Assembly (NCBI GenBank): GCA_030430535.1 | Contig: JAUIKY010000005.1 | Coordinates: 104,632-168,631 of the forward strand | Source of the DNA: Bacteroidia bacterium | Lineage (GTDB): Bacteria > Bacteroidota > Bacteroidia > Flavobacteriales > Flavobacteriaceae | Direction of reading: 5' to 3' | Length of the DNA: 64,000 bases | Shown: positions 25,963 to 35,237 of the stretch, in pieces | Numbering within the stretch: position 1 is the first letter of the stretch | Layout: every line of letters starts with the position of its first letter | Notes under the pieces: model-generated | The model's database searches: none | The model's input: the letters and a program-made list of their open reading frames with translations, nothing else | Told to the model about the DNA's origin: nothing | Position numbers and translations under genes: made by a program

Positions 25963-27348
25963 ATGAACGACAGCCTTATCCTTATTCTAGCCATTATAAT
26001 TGCCGCGGCCATCGGTACGTTTTTGGGCATGTTTATCAATAAACTAAAATCCCAAAACGAAAAAAGCACCCTGACCGAACGCAATAACCATTTGGAACAA
26101 CAACTCCTCGAGCAAAAGCAATTAGCCGAAGTAGAGTTGAACAGGCAAAGTGAAAATTTCAGCAAACAGATCCAGGATTTCAAGGAAACCATTGTTAAAA
26201 TAGAAAACGAGCGCGAGGCCATCCGAAGGGAAAAAGAATTGTTGAATTCTGAATTGGCCAGACGCAATGCCGATTTTGAAAACCTTCAAATAAAAAATCG
26301 AGAGCAAAAAGCAGAGGTCGAGCAATTACAGGAAAAATTCACTAAGGAATTCGAAAACTTGGCCAATAAAATCTTGGATGAAAAATCGAATAAATTCACC
26401 GAACAGAATAAAGAAAACATTAAAAACATACTCAATCCGCTTCAAGAAAAAATAAAGACTTTTGAAGAAAAAGTCGATTTAACCCAAAAGGAAAGCATCA
26501 GTATGCATTCGGCCCTAAAGGAACAATTACTGGGGCTAAAGGACCTCAACCAACAAATGACCAAAGAGGCCACCAACCTAACCCGCGCCCTAAAAGGTGA
26601 CAGCAAAATGCAAGGAAATTGGGGCGAATTGGTACTGGAACGTGTTTTGGAAAAATCGGGGCTTGAAAAAGACCGTGAGTATTTTGTACAGCAAAGCTTT
26701 ACTTTAGAAAACGGTTCGCGCCTACTACCCGATGTGGTGCTGCACCTTCCCGACGGTAAAAAAATGGTAATTGACTCCAAAGTTTCACTTACCGATTACG
26801 AACGTTTGGTTAATGCAGAAGATGATGATAAACCACTGTTTTTAAAGGCTCACGTTAATTCGGTAAAAAAACATGTGGATCAACTTTCACAGAAAAACTA
26901 TCAGGATTTATACGATATTGAATCGCCCGATTTTGTATTGATGTTTATCCCTATCGAGCCCGCTTTTGCTGTGGTGGTAAACGAAGACACCTCCATTTAC
27001 AACAAAGCCTTTGAAAAAAACATCGTTATCGTTACTCCTTCCACCCTATTGGCTACCTTACGGACCATCGACACCATGTGGAACAACGAAAAACAGCAGC
27101 GCAACGCCATGGAAATTGCTCGACAAGCCGGAGCTCTTTATGATAAATTTGAAGGACTGGTAAGCGACTTAACAGGCGTTGGCAAAAAAATTGACGCCGC
27201 CAAAAGCGATTACTCTGCAGCTATGAACAAATTGGTTGAAGGCCGGGGCAATATTGTTAAAAGCGTAGAAAAATTAAAAAAAATGGGAGCGAAAGCTAAA
27301 AAATCGTTACCAGAAGCTATTATAAAACGATCTCACGAAGACGAATAA
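25963..27348 (+). CDS. rmuC: DNA recombination protein RmuC homologue
   Basis: A 461-residue protein: one N-terminal membrane helix (residues 5-22), a long coiled coil (about 25-180) and the RmuC domain (about 190-430), with L-K-G-D-S-K-M-Q-G-N-W-G-E-L-V-L-E, L-P-D-G-K-K-M-V-I-D-S-K-V-S-L-T-D-Y and M-F-I-P-I-E-P-A-F. RmuC limits inversion between short inverted repeats and is a PD-(D/E)xK nuclease-like fold. The D-S-K triad in the second motif is the likely active site. The next gene, a thioesterase, follows after 12 nt and is probably in the same operon. Confidence 0.94.
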   Translation: MNDSLILILAIIIAAAIGTFLGMFINKLKSQNEKSTLTERNNHLEQQLLEQKQLAEVELNRQSENFSKQIQDFKETIVKIENEREAIRREKELLNSELARRNADFENLQIKNREQKAEVEQLQEKFTKEFENLANKILDEKSNKFTEQNKENIKNILNPLQEKIKTFEEKVDLTQKESISMHSALKEQLLGLKDLNQQMTKEATNLTRALKGDSKMQGNWGELVLERVLEKSGLEKDREYFVQQSFTLENGSRLLPDVVLHLPDGKKMVIDSKVSLTDYERLVNAEDDDKPLFLKAHVNSVKKHVDQLSQKNYQDLYDIESPDFVLMFIPIEPAFAVVVNEDTSIYNKAFEKNIVIVTPSTLLATLRTIDTMWNNEKQQRNAMEIARQAGALYDKFEGLVSDLTGVGKKIDAAKSDYSAAMNKLVEGRGNIVKSVEKLKKMGAKAKKSLPEAIIKRSHEDE

Positions 27349-27360
27349 ACTCTTTAAAAC

Positions 27361-27900
27361 ATGTTTAAACACGCCAAAGAATCTCAAATTACCATCACGG
27401 AACTCATGTTGCCCTCGCATTCCAATTTCAGCGGAAAAATACACGGAGGGTACATTTTAAATTTAATGGATCAAATCGCCTTTGCTTGTTCCTCAAAACA
27501 CTCTAGGCATTATTGCGTAACCGCTTCAGTAAACCGTGTGGATTTTTTAAACCCCATCGACGTTGGTGATTTGGTAACCTTAAAAGCATCGATAAATTAC
27601 ACGGGGCGCACCTCGATGGTGGTTGGTGTTCGGGTAGAATCTGAAAACATCCAAACGGGCGATATAAAGCACTGTAATTCCTCGTATTTTACCATGGTGG
27701 CCAAAGACGAATTCGGTAAAAATGTACCAGTTCCCGGCTTGATTTTAGATGATGTACAAAGTGTACGCCGCTTTGCCAGAAGTATTGCCAGACAGCAACA
27801 GGCCAAAACACGGACTACACAATTTAAATCTTCGGAATTTAAGATAGAAGAGCATTTAGAGCTGATAAAAAGCCAGAACGCCAAAATTGAACTCGGCTAA
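27361..27900 (+). CDS. acyl-CoA thioesterase, hotdog fold (YciA/BACH type)
   Basis: A 179-residue hotdog protein: G-K-I-H-G-G-Y-I-L-N-L-M-D-Q-I-A-F (active-site Asp/His-Gly-Gly helix), V-D-F-L-N-P-I-D-V-G-D-L-V-T and S-M-V-V-G-V-R-V-E-S-E-N. These match the family that splits short to long acyl-CoA esters. The C-terminal 30 residues are charged and specific to Bacteroidota members. The stop overlaps the stop of the opposite-strand receptor gene by four bases, so there is no room for a separate terminator. Confidence 0.92.
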   Translation: MFKHAKESQITITELMLPSHSNFSGKIHGGYILNLMDQIAFACSSKHSRHYCVTASVNRVDFLNPIDVGDLVTLKASINYTGRTSMVVGVRVESENIQTGDIKHCNSSYFTMVAKDEFGKNVPVPGLILDDVQSVRRFARSIARQQQAKTRTTQFKSSEFKIEEHLELIKSQNAKIELG

Positions 27901-30197
27901 AAATAAACGCGCAATACCGCATTGGGTGTAAAGCCCAAAGAAGTCTGCGATGTTTTATTGATACCGCCTTCGGGGTTAACCCGAAAAATCTGGTTTATCT
28001 CGTTGGCCGTATTGAAAACGTTCCAAATGGAAGCGCCAAAATCGGCTTTTGCTTTATTTCCCAATTTAAAGTGATAGAGCATTGACACATCAGCCTTAAA
28101 ATAATCGCTCAGGTAACTGCTATTGCTGGATTCAAAATTAACACGGCCGTCAACTACCTCATTTCCCAAAACAGGATAAGTGGTTGGTTTTCCCGAAAAC
28201 CAATTGAACCCTGCCGAAATTTTAAAATTCTGCATGGTGTACGTCGTACCCAAAGTCAAGGCGTGGTTCAAACTAAAATTACTTGGCAATGTGCTATCCG
28301 GTAAATCGCTAAATCTGTAGTTGTTGTTCATCAACGCATAACTCACCCAAGTATTTAGACGACGGAAACGCTTTCTTAAAATAAAATCCAATCCGTTGGC
28401 CTCATAGTCGCCATGGGTTTTGACAAACTCGTATTGGTTCTGGAAACCTTGGCTTTGGGTGGTTATTCCGTTTACTTTTTTATGATAGGCTTCGGCACTT
28501 ATCAACCAACCTTTCTTGCTGTAGCTCACACCAAGAGACACCTGTTTGCTTCTAATAATAGGGATATCTTGATTGTTTGCCAATCGCCACCTGCGCTTTT
28601 CCACCCCCAAAAAATCATTTTGAAAACTAATCACTTGGGTGGTATTTTGGTGTTTCATTTCTCCCAAAACCTCGACATTGAAATGGTTTAAAAATCGGTG
28701 TGTAAAACTCAAACGAGGTTCTAAAATCTGTTGGTTCAATTTATCGATATGATTAAGCCTTAAACCAGCCGACAAATGGGTTAAATGGTTTGGTGAAGCA
28801 TAATTAAATTGGGAAAAAAAGGCATGGGTACGTACCACTTCCGAAACCAAAAACCGATAAATGGGGTCATCTACATCATCTAAATTAGTAACCTGGGTTT
28901 CCACGGCATGGTAACCACCAAGCAGACTCATTTTTTTATTAAAGCTGAAATTTGCTTTCAGTTTAAAACTCGTTTCCGAAACTACATTCTCCTGCAAATA
29001 CCTTTGGTTTTCCAAAACATTGGCATTGATTGCCTTTAATTTATAGTCGGTTTCATAAATCTCAATTTGGGTATTCAATCGGTCGTTCCAAGTCCGGTTA
29101 TAATGTACCGCCCCAGCAATGCTATTTTGCGCAATACTACTCCGTCTCGATTCGCTTTCGGTATTTTCATCAAAAACCAACTCGTTGGCCACATTGATGA
29201 AATTAATCCGCAACTCGTCATTGTCAGTTATTTTATAAATCCATCGGAAGGAAGCATCGTAAAAATCGAACTGCTCGTTCGAATTTCTAAGTCCGTTATT
29301 ACTGTTCGCCACTTCGGTATCTTCCGATATCTTTCTGAAAAACCTATGGTATGCCGGGGTTTCCACCAAATCGCTAATCGATTTCCGAACTGCCAATTGA
29401 ATGGACGATTTATCATTAATCGGAACATCAGCAAAACCATTGGCATCAATAAAATTAACGGCCACATTGCCTTTAAAATGGGCGTTGATATTTTTTTGCG
29501 TTTCCATGGAAATGGTACCAGAAACCCCATCGGTAAACGACACGTCCGAGCCATTTTTCCTTAAAATAACCTGTTCGGTAATTTGCGGATTGTACATAGA
29601 AATGAGTCCGAAAAAATGTCCCGATTGGTACATTTTAATGCCATCCCACAAAATGAGATTTTGGTCGTGGCTTCCGCCCCTAATATTGATGTTCGATACG
29701 TTTTCATTAACACTATAAATGCCTGGAAAAGCCTGCACCGACTGAAGTACATCGGCATCAATTAAACCGGGCAGCATACCAAAATTTGAAAAATCGATTT
29801 TAAACGAACCGTTGTTCAGTTTATGGATGCCCTTTACGATATAGCCCGGCACCACAACCTCCTGCAATTGTTGCAAATTGGTATTTTTCAACACCGAATC
29901 ACCATTGGTTTTGGTCACCAAAACAAAATGTGGGTTAACAACGATATAACTGAAACCTGTGTTTTTCTTAAGGTAATTTAAAGTTTCCTGAAAAGTGAAT
30001 TGGTTTGGCGGCGGAATAATTTCAACACTCTCAACAGCATCTTTGGCATAATTGAATTGATAGCCAAACCGCTCTTCAATAGCGGCAAACACCGCTGTAA
30101 TCGGACTTGATTTATTGTTTTCTTGGGCTGTAATTATTGAAGAAACCAACAAAACAGAACATATCAAAAATAAGTACCTACTGGTCGTTCTCCGCAT
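27897..30197 (-). CDS. TonB-dependent receptor with N-terminal STN domain (FecA-like signalling receptor)
   Basis: A 766-residue receptor from the ATG at 30197 (M-R-R-T-T-S-R-Y-L-F-L-I, signal peptide ending T-A-Q). The reading frame has an earlier start at 30221 that would overlap FecR further. After the signal, residues about 40-115 form the STN (secretin/TonB short N-terminal) domain that talks to FecR. A plug domain with I-N-I-R-G-G-S-H-D-Q-N-L-I-L-W-D-G-I-K and I-L-R-K-N-G-S-D-V-S-F follows, then a large barrel. It is the last gene of the sigma-FecR-receptor unit and overlaps FecR by about 20 nt. No SusD-like partner gene is present, so the ligand is probably a small molecule (siderophore, haem or peptide), but I cannot tell which. 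Confidence 0.92.
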   Translation of the reverse strand: MRRTTSRYLFLICSVLLVSSIITAQENNKSSPITAVFAAIEERFGYQFNYAKDAVESVEIIPPPNQFTFQETLNYLKKNTGFSYIVVNPHFVLVTKTNGDSVLKNTNLQQLQEVVVPGYIVKGIHKLNNGSFKIDFSNFGMLPGLIDADVLQSVQAFPGIYSVNENVSNINIRGGSHDQNLILWDGIKMYQSGHFFGLISMYNPQITEQVILRKNGSDVSFTDGVSGTISMETQKNINAHFKGNVAVNFIDANGFADVPINDKSSIQLAVRKSISDLVETPAYHRFFRKISEDTEVANSNNGLRNSNEQFDFYDASFRWIYKITDNDELRINFINVANELVFDENTESESRRSSIAQNSIAGAVHYNRTWNDRLNTQIEIYETDYKLKAINANVLENQRYLQENVVSETSFKLKANFSFNKKMSLLGGYHAVETQVTNLDDVDDPIYRFLVSEVVRTHAFFSQFNYASPNHLTHLSAGLRLNHIDKLNQQILEPRLSFTHRFLNHFNVEVLGEMKHQNTTQVISFQNDFLGVEKRRWRLANNQDIPIIRSKQVSLGVSYSKKGWLISAEAYHKKVNGITTQSQGFQNQYEFVKTHGDYEANGLDFILRKRFRRLNTWVSYALMNNNYRFSDLPDSTLPSNFSLNHALTLGTTYTMQNFKISAGFNWFSGKPTTYPVLGNEVVDGRVNFESSNSSYLSDYFKADVSMLYHFKLGNKAKADFGASIWNVFNTANEINQIFRVNPEGGINKTSQTSLGFTPNAVLRVYF

Positions 30198-31092
30198 AAA
30201 TAACCACTTCGTTTGACGCACTTATTTTGTATTTCAGCCCCATGGGTTTTGTAATGGCAACCAAAGCCTCTTCTAGGTTATTGTGAACAAATCCACCTGA
30301 AAATTTTCTAGCGGAATCTATATTTTTTGGGGTAACTTTTACATCGTACTGTCTTTCCAATTCTTCAATCACATTGATAAACGGGGTTTCGCTAAAACGA
30401 CTAACAGCATGGAGCCACTGTGGTTCTTTCTGATCTGTTTTATTTTCGATAATTCTGGCATTTTCCATTTTAAAGGTCTCGCCCGAATGCAATATTTTCA
30501 CTGTAGAATCTGACGCCACCTTAACCAATCCCTCAAAACAAACCACCTCAAAAAGCTTGTTTCGTTGTTTTACATTGAATTGAGTCCCTAAAACGCTCAC
30601 CTCCCCTCCTTTAGTTTTTACGCTGAATGTGCTACCCTTTTTAACTTTAAAAAAAGCTTCACCATCAAGCGACACCGTTCTATTTTCTTCCCAATTATCT
30701 TCATTCAACTGCAATGTGGAAAGGGCATTCAAGATTACCTTCGAACCATCAGGAAGTTCAAAATCTATCTTTTCGGCAGCCATGGTTTTAAATAGGGTTT
30801 GCTCGCTTTCTGAAAAATAAAAATACAAACCAAAGGCCACGACCAAAATTGCAGCTACTTTAAGCAAAGGCCGCATCCAATTAATAGATTTCACCTTTTT
30901 TCTTTCCGCTTGATATTTACTTTTAAATGCCTCATAATCATCAACCATACTAAATTGCGAAGCTTTAAAACGTTTAGCTTCATTAATAATCTTGGTGTTC
31001 AGTTCAAAATCTTTACGTTCTTCAAAGGCTTGCTTTTCATCATCAGTCAAATCGCCTTTCAACCATTTTTTTATTAAATCCTCATTTTCCAT
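30178..31092 (-). CDS. FecR-family anti-sigma factor
   Basis: About 304 residues from M-E-N-E-D-L-I-K-K-W (ATG at 31092; a start three codons upstream is also possible). Residues 1-75 form a cytoplasmic helical part that binds the sigma factor (W-L-K-G-D-L-T-D-D-E-K-Q-A-F-E). There is one membrane helix (about 77-97), then a FecR domain (F-E-L-P-D-G-S-K-V-I-L-N-A, G-T-Q-F-N-V-K), then a DUF4974 domain at the C-terminus (about 225-300: F-I-N-V-I-E-E-L-E-R-Q-Y-D-V-K-V). It relays receptor binding to the sigma factor across the membrane. The gene overlaps the receptor gene and lies 46 nt after the sigma gene. Confidence 0.94.
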   Translation of the reverse strand: MENEDLIKKWLKGDLTDDEKQAFEERKDFELNTKIINEAKRFKASQFSMVDDYEAFKSKYQAERKKVKSINWMRPLLKVAAILVVAFGLYFYFSESEQTLFKTMAAEKIDFELPDGSKVILNALSTLQLNEDNWEENRTVSLDGEAFFKVKKGSTFSVKTKGGEVSVLGTQFNVKQRNKLFEVVCFEGLVKVASDSTVKILHSGETFKMENARIIENKTDQKEPQWLHAVSRFSETPFINVIEELERQYDVKVTPKNIDSARKFSGGFVHNNLEEALVAITKPMGLKYKISASNEVVIYAENDQ

Positions 31093-31137
31093 AGTCCTCA
31101 CTTTAACTTATAACACCCTAGTATTTAAAATTCCTGA

Positions 31138-31659
31138 TTATTTTATATTAAAATTTTCAAGTGACTCTTTTAGTTTTTTAAAAGCCGTATAAATTCTGTA
31201 TTCCACTACCTTATTTGTAACGCCCAATTGCTCCGCGATTTCGGCATGCTTTTTTCCTTCGGCCTTGTTCAACAAAAATGCCACACGCTGCTCTTCGGTC
31301 AAGCTAGCCAAAGCGTTTTTGTATTCTTCTAAAAATTGGGTCTGCTCCATCAAAAATTCGGGCGTTTCGTTAGTATGGTTTTTGTTATGCTGCTTTTGGT
31401 AGTTCAAAACCACTTTTTGGTGTTTAATGTCGTTTAGCGCCATGTTGTTGGCAACCGTAAACAAATAGGATTTGGCCTTATTAACGTTAACGGTTTTACA
31501 ATTTTTCCAAAGTTTTACAAAGGCTTCTTGCGCCTTGTCGTTTGGGTTAATCCTTGTTCCGTATCTATAGTAAAGATAGTCGTGCAGATTTTTTGAGTAT
31601 TTGTTATAAATACGTTCAAAAACATGGGTTTCGCAAATGTTATCGGGTTGTTTTTGCAC
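31138..31659 (-). CDS. ECF RNA polymerase sigma factor, FecI-type
   Basis: A 173-residue ECF sigma factor: region 2 with N-P-N-D-K-A-Q-E-A-F-V-K-L-W (residues 35-50) and A-K-S-Y-L-F-T-V-A-N-N-M-A-L-N-D; region 4 with L-T-E-E-Q-R-V-A-F-L-L-N-K-A-E-G-K-K-H-A-E-I-A-E-Q-L-G-V (residues 115-145). With FecR and the STN receptor it makes a cell-surface signalling system that turns on the receptor operon when the ligand is bound. Confidence 0.94.
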   Translation of the reverse strand: MQKQPDNICETHVFERIYNKYSKNLHDYLYYRYGTRINPNDKAQEAFVKLWKNCKTVNVNKAKSYLFTVANNMALNDIKHQKVVLNYQKQHNKNHTNETPEFLMEQTQFLEEYKNALASLTEEQRVAFLLNKAEGKKHAEIAEQLGVTNKVVEYRIYTAFKKLKESLENFNIK

Positions 31660-31771
31660 GGCGTTTTCTAATTGTTTTTATAAAGGTATATAAATATTTT
31701 CATAAAAAAATTCAGGAATTTTCCTTTTGAAGTTGTTGTATAATAAAATGGGCAAACGAAATAACCTATCC

Positions 31772-32845
31772 ATGAAACAGCTTCAACTTCTCCTTTTTAT
31801 TTGTTTTTTATCGGTTTGTGCCGTATTTACCTCATGCCGAAAAGAAGAAATGGTGCTTATTGAAACGCCTGAAGAAGACCAATTAGTGTACAATTCCACC
31901 ATTGCTAATCTTATCCAGAGAACGAGCATGCACGATGGATCGACCGATAATATTATAGACCGAGCCAACTGCTATAGTATTAAGCGGCCGTTTGCTTTAA
32001 AGGCCAACGGAAAGCCTGTATGGGTTGAAAAAGTGGATGACCTAAAATGGGTTGAGCATATTTTTGATGACTCTGATGAGGATATCGACTTACTTGATTT
32101 AACCTTTCCCCTAAGCATTGTGTTAAACGATTTTAGCGAAGTTACCGTCAACAGCATGGGCGAACTCGTTTCGTATTCGAGCAACTGCAACGGCGAAAAT
32201 GAAGTTGATGACGATATTGAATGCTTGGACTTTAGTTATCCCATTACAGCATCGATGTTTAACGCTTTCAATGAAATGATCGATATTGTTACGTTGAAAT
32301 CGGACATTGAACTATTCCATTTTATAAACGACTTAGATCGTTTTGGTTTGGTAACACTCCAGTTCCCCATTACAGTAAAACTGATTGATGGAACACAAAT
32401 AACCGTCAACAGCTTAGCTGAGTTGGAAAGCACCATAAAAACCTATGAAAACTACTGTGACGAAGACGATGATTTTGATTATAACGATGATGATTGCAAC
32501 GACTGTACAACCAACCAACTTTCCGAGATTTTAACCCACTGTACAGATTGGTCTGTCGACCAATTAGAGCGTTATGGCAACGATTATGATAATTATTATA
32601 ACAATTACAAGTTTAATTTTTCTGAAAACGGTACGGTATCGGCTAAATATTACGGCAACACCTATGCGGGTACTTGGGTGGCTAGTGGCACCGGAAACGA
32701 CATTACAGTTACTATTAATATTCCCGATTTGCCATATTGTAATAACAATTGGGTGCTACATGAAATTTCTCAGTATAACGACTCAAAAGTAGATTTTAGA
32801 GTGGGCAACGATGACCGATTGCGCTATAAAAACAACTGTGACTAA
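31772..32845 (+). CDS. Asp-rich lipoprotein with internal repeats, function unknown
   Basis: About 357 residues from the ATG at 31772 (M-K-Q-L-Q-L-L-L-F-I-C-F-L, lipobox V-F-T-S-C); the next upstream ATG (31748) would put eight more residues in front of the signal. I do not recognise a family. It has two related units, each starting F-P-L-S-I-V-L or F-P-I-T-V-K-L and followed by T-V-N-S-M/L-G/A-E-L, with a degenerate third (Y-P-I-T-A-S-M). Very acidic stretches are present (E-V-D-D-D-I-E-C and D-E-D-D-D-F-D-Y-N-D-D-D). The C-terminal 90 residues look like a lipocalin-type beta domain (G-T-W-V-A-S-G-T-G-N-D-I-T). It is divergent from the FecI-type unit, so the two may share control. Confidence 0.65.
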   Translation: MKQLQLLLFICFLSVCAVFTSCRKEEMVLIETPEEDQLVYNSTIANLIQRTSMHDGSTDNIIDRANCYSIKRPFALKANGKPVWVEKVDDLKWVEHIFDDSDEDIDLLDLTFPLSIVLNDFSEVTVNSMGELVSYSSNCNGENEVDDDIECLDFSYPITASMFNAFNEMIDIVTLKSDIELFHFINDLDRFGLVTLQFPITVKLIDGTQITVNSLAELESTIKTYENYCDEDDDFDYNDDDCNDCTTNQLSEILTHCTDWSVDQLERYGNDYDNYYNNYKFNFSENGTVSAKYYGNTYAGTWVASGTGNDITVTINIPDLPYCNNNWVLHEISQYNDSKVDFRVGNDDRLRYKNNCD

Positions 32846-32942
32846 CCATCAGAAAAACATTAAAGAAAACATTAAATGAAAAAGAAAAATTAATAACGTC
32901 AATATAATTGATGCCTTGTTAAAACCTATTTAATGTTTAACA

Positions 32943-32975
32943 AAAACTGCTTCAACTTGAAGTTGGGGCAGTTTT
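32943..32975 (+). terminator. intrinsic terminator after the Asp-rich lipoprotein gene
   Basis: AAAACTGC at 32943-32950 pairs with GCAGTTTT at 32968-32975 around an inner CAACTT/AAGTTG stem. The 3' arm ends in TTTT. It lies 98 nt after the stop of the lipoprotein gene and 16 nt before the next ATG. Confidence 0.6.
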
Positions 32976-32990
32976 AAAAATCTATATAAA

Positions 32991-33380
32991 ATGAAAAAGT
33001 GGATAGCCATAATTATTCTAATCACTGCTTTGGTGATAGGTTACAACTATGTATTTCAAGACCACCGGAATATAGCTTCCGAAACGGCTACGCATTCCCT
33101 TTCGGCTAAACAATTGCAAAGTGAAATTGAAACCGCACCAAACCAAACCGAACAGAAATACCTCAATAAAACCATTAAAGTTTCTGGAACAATTTCAGAG
33201 ATTACCCCAAACCACCTAACCCTAAACCAACATGTGTTTTGCGCTATGGACGCCAATGAAATTAGTCTATTAAAAGTGGGGCAATCCATAATAATTAAAG
33301 GCCGTGTAATTGGCTACGACGACTTGTTGGAGCAAGTAAAACTAGACCAATGTACCATTATAAATAACCATAAAAATTAA
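32991..33380 (+). CDS. membrane-anchored OB-fold protein (tRNA_anti-like)
   Basis: A 129-residue protein with one N-terminal membrane helix (residues 4-20). The rest (Y-L-N-K-T-I-K-V-S-G-T-I-S-E-I and V-G-Q-S-I-I-I-K-G-R-V-I-G-Y-D-D) matches the small tRNA_anti-like OB domain found in many Bacteroidota envelope proteins. Two cysteines (F-C-A-M-D and D-Q-C-T-I) are in the outer part. It begins a five-gene cluster that holds a cupredoxin, a barrel protein, a cytochrome and a YceI protein, with gaps of 4, 9, 31 and 34 nt. Confidence 0.75.
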   Translation: MKKWIAIIILITALVIGYNYVFQDHRNIASETATHSLSAKQLQSEIETAPNQTEQKYLNKTIKVSGTISEITPNHLTLNQHVFCAMDANEISLLKVGQSIIIKGRVIGYDDLLEQVKLDQCTIINNHKN

Positions 33381-33384
33381 AGTC

Positions 33385-33954
33385 ATGAAAAAAATATTAC
33401 TATTATTCGTATTTATTGCGTTTGGTGTTCAAGCGCAAACCACACACGACCTTAACTGGGAGGTTGGCATCGGCTCTAACGTCGATTTAACCATTACCGT
33501 TGGCGATATTGTAAGGTGGACCTGGACAGACAGCCAACCCCATACAGTTGAAAGCGAATCCGAAAGCACCGAAAGCTTTGACAGCGGCGTTTTAACTGGA
33601 AACGGCTCCACGTTTTCCTATCAGTTTAACCAAGTAGGCACCAACCCCTATTTTTGTGGCGTACACCCAGCCATGAGAGGCACTATTACGGTAGAGGAAG
33701 GTTTAAATGTTGATGAAACTGAAATCAACAACTTTGCCATTTCACCCAACCCTGCAACAACACATATCGATCTAAAACTTCCGGAAGGCACAAGCACCAA
33801 AACTGTTTCTATTTACAATCTAATGGGGCAAAAAGTACTCTCTATTGAAAATACCAAAAATTTAATTGACGTATCACGCCTAAGTAAAGGCCTGTATCTT
33901 CTAAATATCACATCCGAAAAATTAAACCACACCAAACGATTTGTAAAACTTTAA
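33385..33954 (+). CDS. secreted amicyanin-like cupredoxin with T9SS type A sorting domain
   Basis: A 189-residue secreted protein. The signal peptide is residues 1-18. Residues 25-105 form a type 1 (blue) copper domain: ligand H53 in Q-P-H-T-V, C91, H94 and M97 in F-C-G-V-H-P-A-M. The Cys-x2-His-x2-Met spacing is that of amicyanin and pseudoazurin-type short loops rather than plastocyanin. The C-terminal 75 residues (F-A-I-S-P-N-P-A-T-T, ending K-R-F-V-K-L) are a T9SS type A sorting domain, so the copper protein is sent outside the cell or to its surface. It probably carries electrons next to the cytochrome gene. Confidence 0.88.
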   Translation: MKKILLLFVFIAFGVQAQTTHDLNWEVGIGSNVDLTITVGDIVRWTWTDSQPHTVESESESTESFDSGVLTGNGSTFSYQFNQVGTNPYFCGVHPAMRGTITVEEGLNVDETEINNFAISPNPATTHIDLKLPEGTSTKTVSIYNLMGQKVLSIENTKNLIDVSRLSKGLYLLNITSEKLNHTKRFVKL

Positions 33955-33963
33955 CAAGCCCGT

Positions 33964-34806
33964 ATGAAATACATTGCCTTTCTTTTATTCCCGCTATTCA
34001 TTTATTCACAAGACGATTTGCTGAATGAAATCAGTCCCGACACCATCGAACCTTCGCATGAAACGGCCGCGTTCAAAGGGTTGAAAATCGTCAATTTCGA
34101 ATCGACCAAACTCGTTGCTGATGGCGAATTCACCTTTATCGTATCGCACCGTTTTGGTAGTTTAAAAAATGGAATCGATACCTTTTTTGGTCTGGATGAA
34201 GCTGTTACCAGATTGAATTTTGTATTCGGTATTTCAGATGGATTCAATGTTGGTGTGTCACGAAGCTCATTTATGAAAATTTATGATGTTTCTGCTAAAT
34301 ATCGATTGATAAGGCAGCATGAAAACGGCTTTCCTTTTACCATTGTTGGTTACAATTCAATACTCATTAATACCGCGCTGGACAAAGACAATTTGCCGCT
34401 TTTGGAATTTAAACACCGTTTGGGCTATACCTTTCAAGTACTTGTGTCGAGAAAAGTAAACCCCAACCTCTCCCTTGAGGTGGCACCCACTTTTTTTCAT
34501 GATAATTATGTGGTCATGGACAGCCAAGACAACTCACAATTTGCGGTTGGGTTTGGTGGCCGATATAAATTGGGAAAACACTGGTCTATTAATGCCGACT
34601 ATGGTTTGCATTTAAACCGGGCCAGCAATTCTCCGTTTAAAAACCCACTGTCCATTGGGGTGGATTTAGAAACAGGCGGCCATGTGTTCCAAATGCATTT
34701 TTCAAACGCCCAGGCCATGAACACCAACGGATTTTTAGGCCAAGCCACCGGCGATTGGCCAGACGGTGATGTCTATTTCGGGTTTAACCTTAGCAGACGC
34801 TTTTAA
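33964..34806 (+). CDS. DUF5777 beta-barrel protein
   Basis: A 280-residue protein with a signal peptide (about 1-17, ends Y-S-Q). The body alternates hydrophobic and polar residues in strands such as E-F-T-F-I-V-S-H-R-F-G, F-N-V-G-V-S-R-S-S-F-M-K and W-S-I-N-A-D-Y-G-L-H-L-N-R-A, and ends G-F-N-L-S-R-R-F (aromatic C-terminal end). It is an outer-membrane barrel of the DUF5777 type. In Bacteroidota these genes often travel with a cytochrome and a YceI gene, as here. The barrel may anchor or support the cupredoxin and cytochrome. Confidence 0.8.
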   Translation: MKYIAFLLFPLFIYSQDDLLNEISPDTIEPSHETAAFKGLKIVNFESTKLVADGEFTFIVSHRFGSLKNGIDTFFGLDEAVTRLNFVFGISDGFNVGVSRSSFMKIYDVSAKYRLIRQHENGFPFTIVGYNSILINTALDKDNLPLLEFKHRLGYTFQVLVSRKVNPNLSLEVAPTFFHDNYVVMDSQDNSQFAVGFGGRYKLGKHWSINADYGLHLNRASNSPFKNPLSIGVDLETGGHVFQMHFSNAQAMNTNGFLGQATGDWPDGDVYFGFNLSRRF

Positions 34807-34837
34807 CATACACACTCTAACTTAAATATTTTAGGCT

Positions 34838-35203
34838 ATGAACTTTAAACATTTTATTTACACATTGGCCATTATGGCTTTAATTTTTAACTGCTCCAGC
34901 AGCAGTAATGACGATTTAACAAACCCTGACCCAGACCCAGACCCCCAACCTGTGGGTGAAGTTACTTATGAAGCAGACGTAAAAAGTATTATTAGTAACA
35001 ATTGTTTACAGTGCCACGGCACCCCACCAACAAATAATGCACCGATGTCGCTCTCAACCTATACACAGGTCAAGAATAACATCAATACAATAATCAGTCG
35101 TATCAACAGTTCAACAAATCCTATGCCGCCTACAGGGCAAATGAGTTCCAGTTTAAGGGCTACGATTCAACAATGGAAAGACGACGGGCTATTGGAAAAT
35201 TAA
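34838..35203 (+). CDS. monohaem c-type cytochrome lipoprotein
   Basis: A 121-residue protein. The lipobox L-I-F-N-C gives acylated cysteine 19. A Pro/Asp-rich linker (about 28-42) is followed by a single C-x-x-C-H haem site (C56, C59, H60) and a candidate axial methionine at M96 (P-M-P-P-T-G). The fold is short and like the cytochrome domain of planctomycete/Bacteroidota surface proteins. It would sit in the periplasm or outer membrane and pass electrons; partners are probably the adjacent cupredoxin and an unseen reductase. Confidence 0.88.
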   Translation: MNFKHFIYTLAIMALIFNCSSSSNDDLTNPDPDPDPQPVGEVTYEADVKSIISNNCLQCHGTPPTNNAPMSLSTYTQVKNNINTIISRINSSTNPMPPTGQMSSSLRATIQQWKDDGLLEN

Positions 35204-35237
35204 TATATTATCCTGCTGAACACAAAATTTAAAACAA

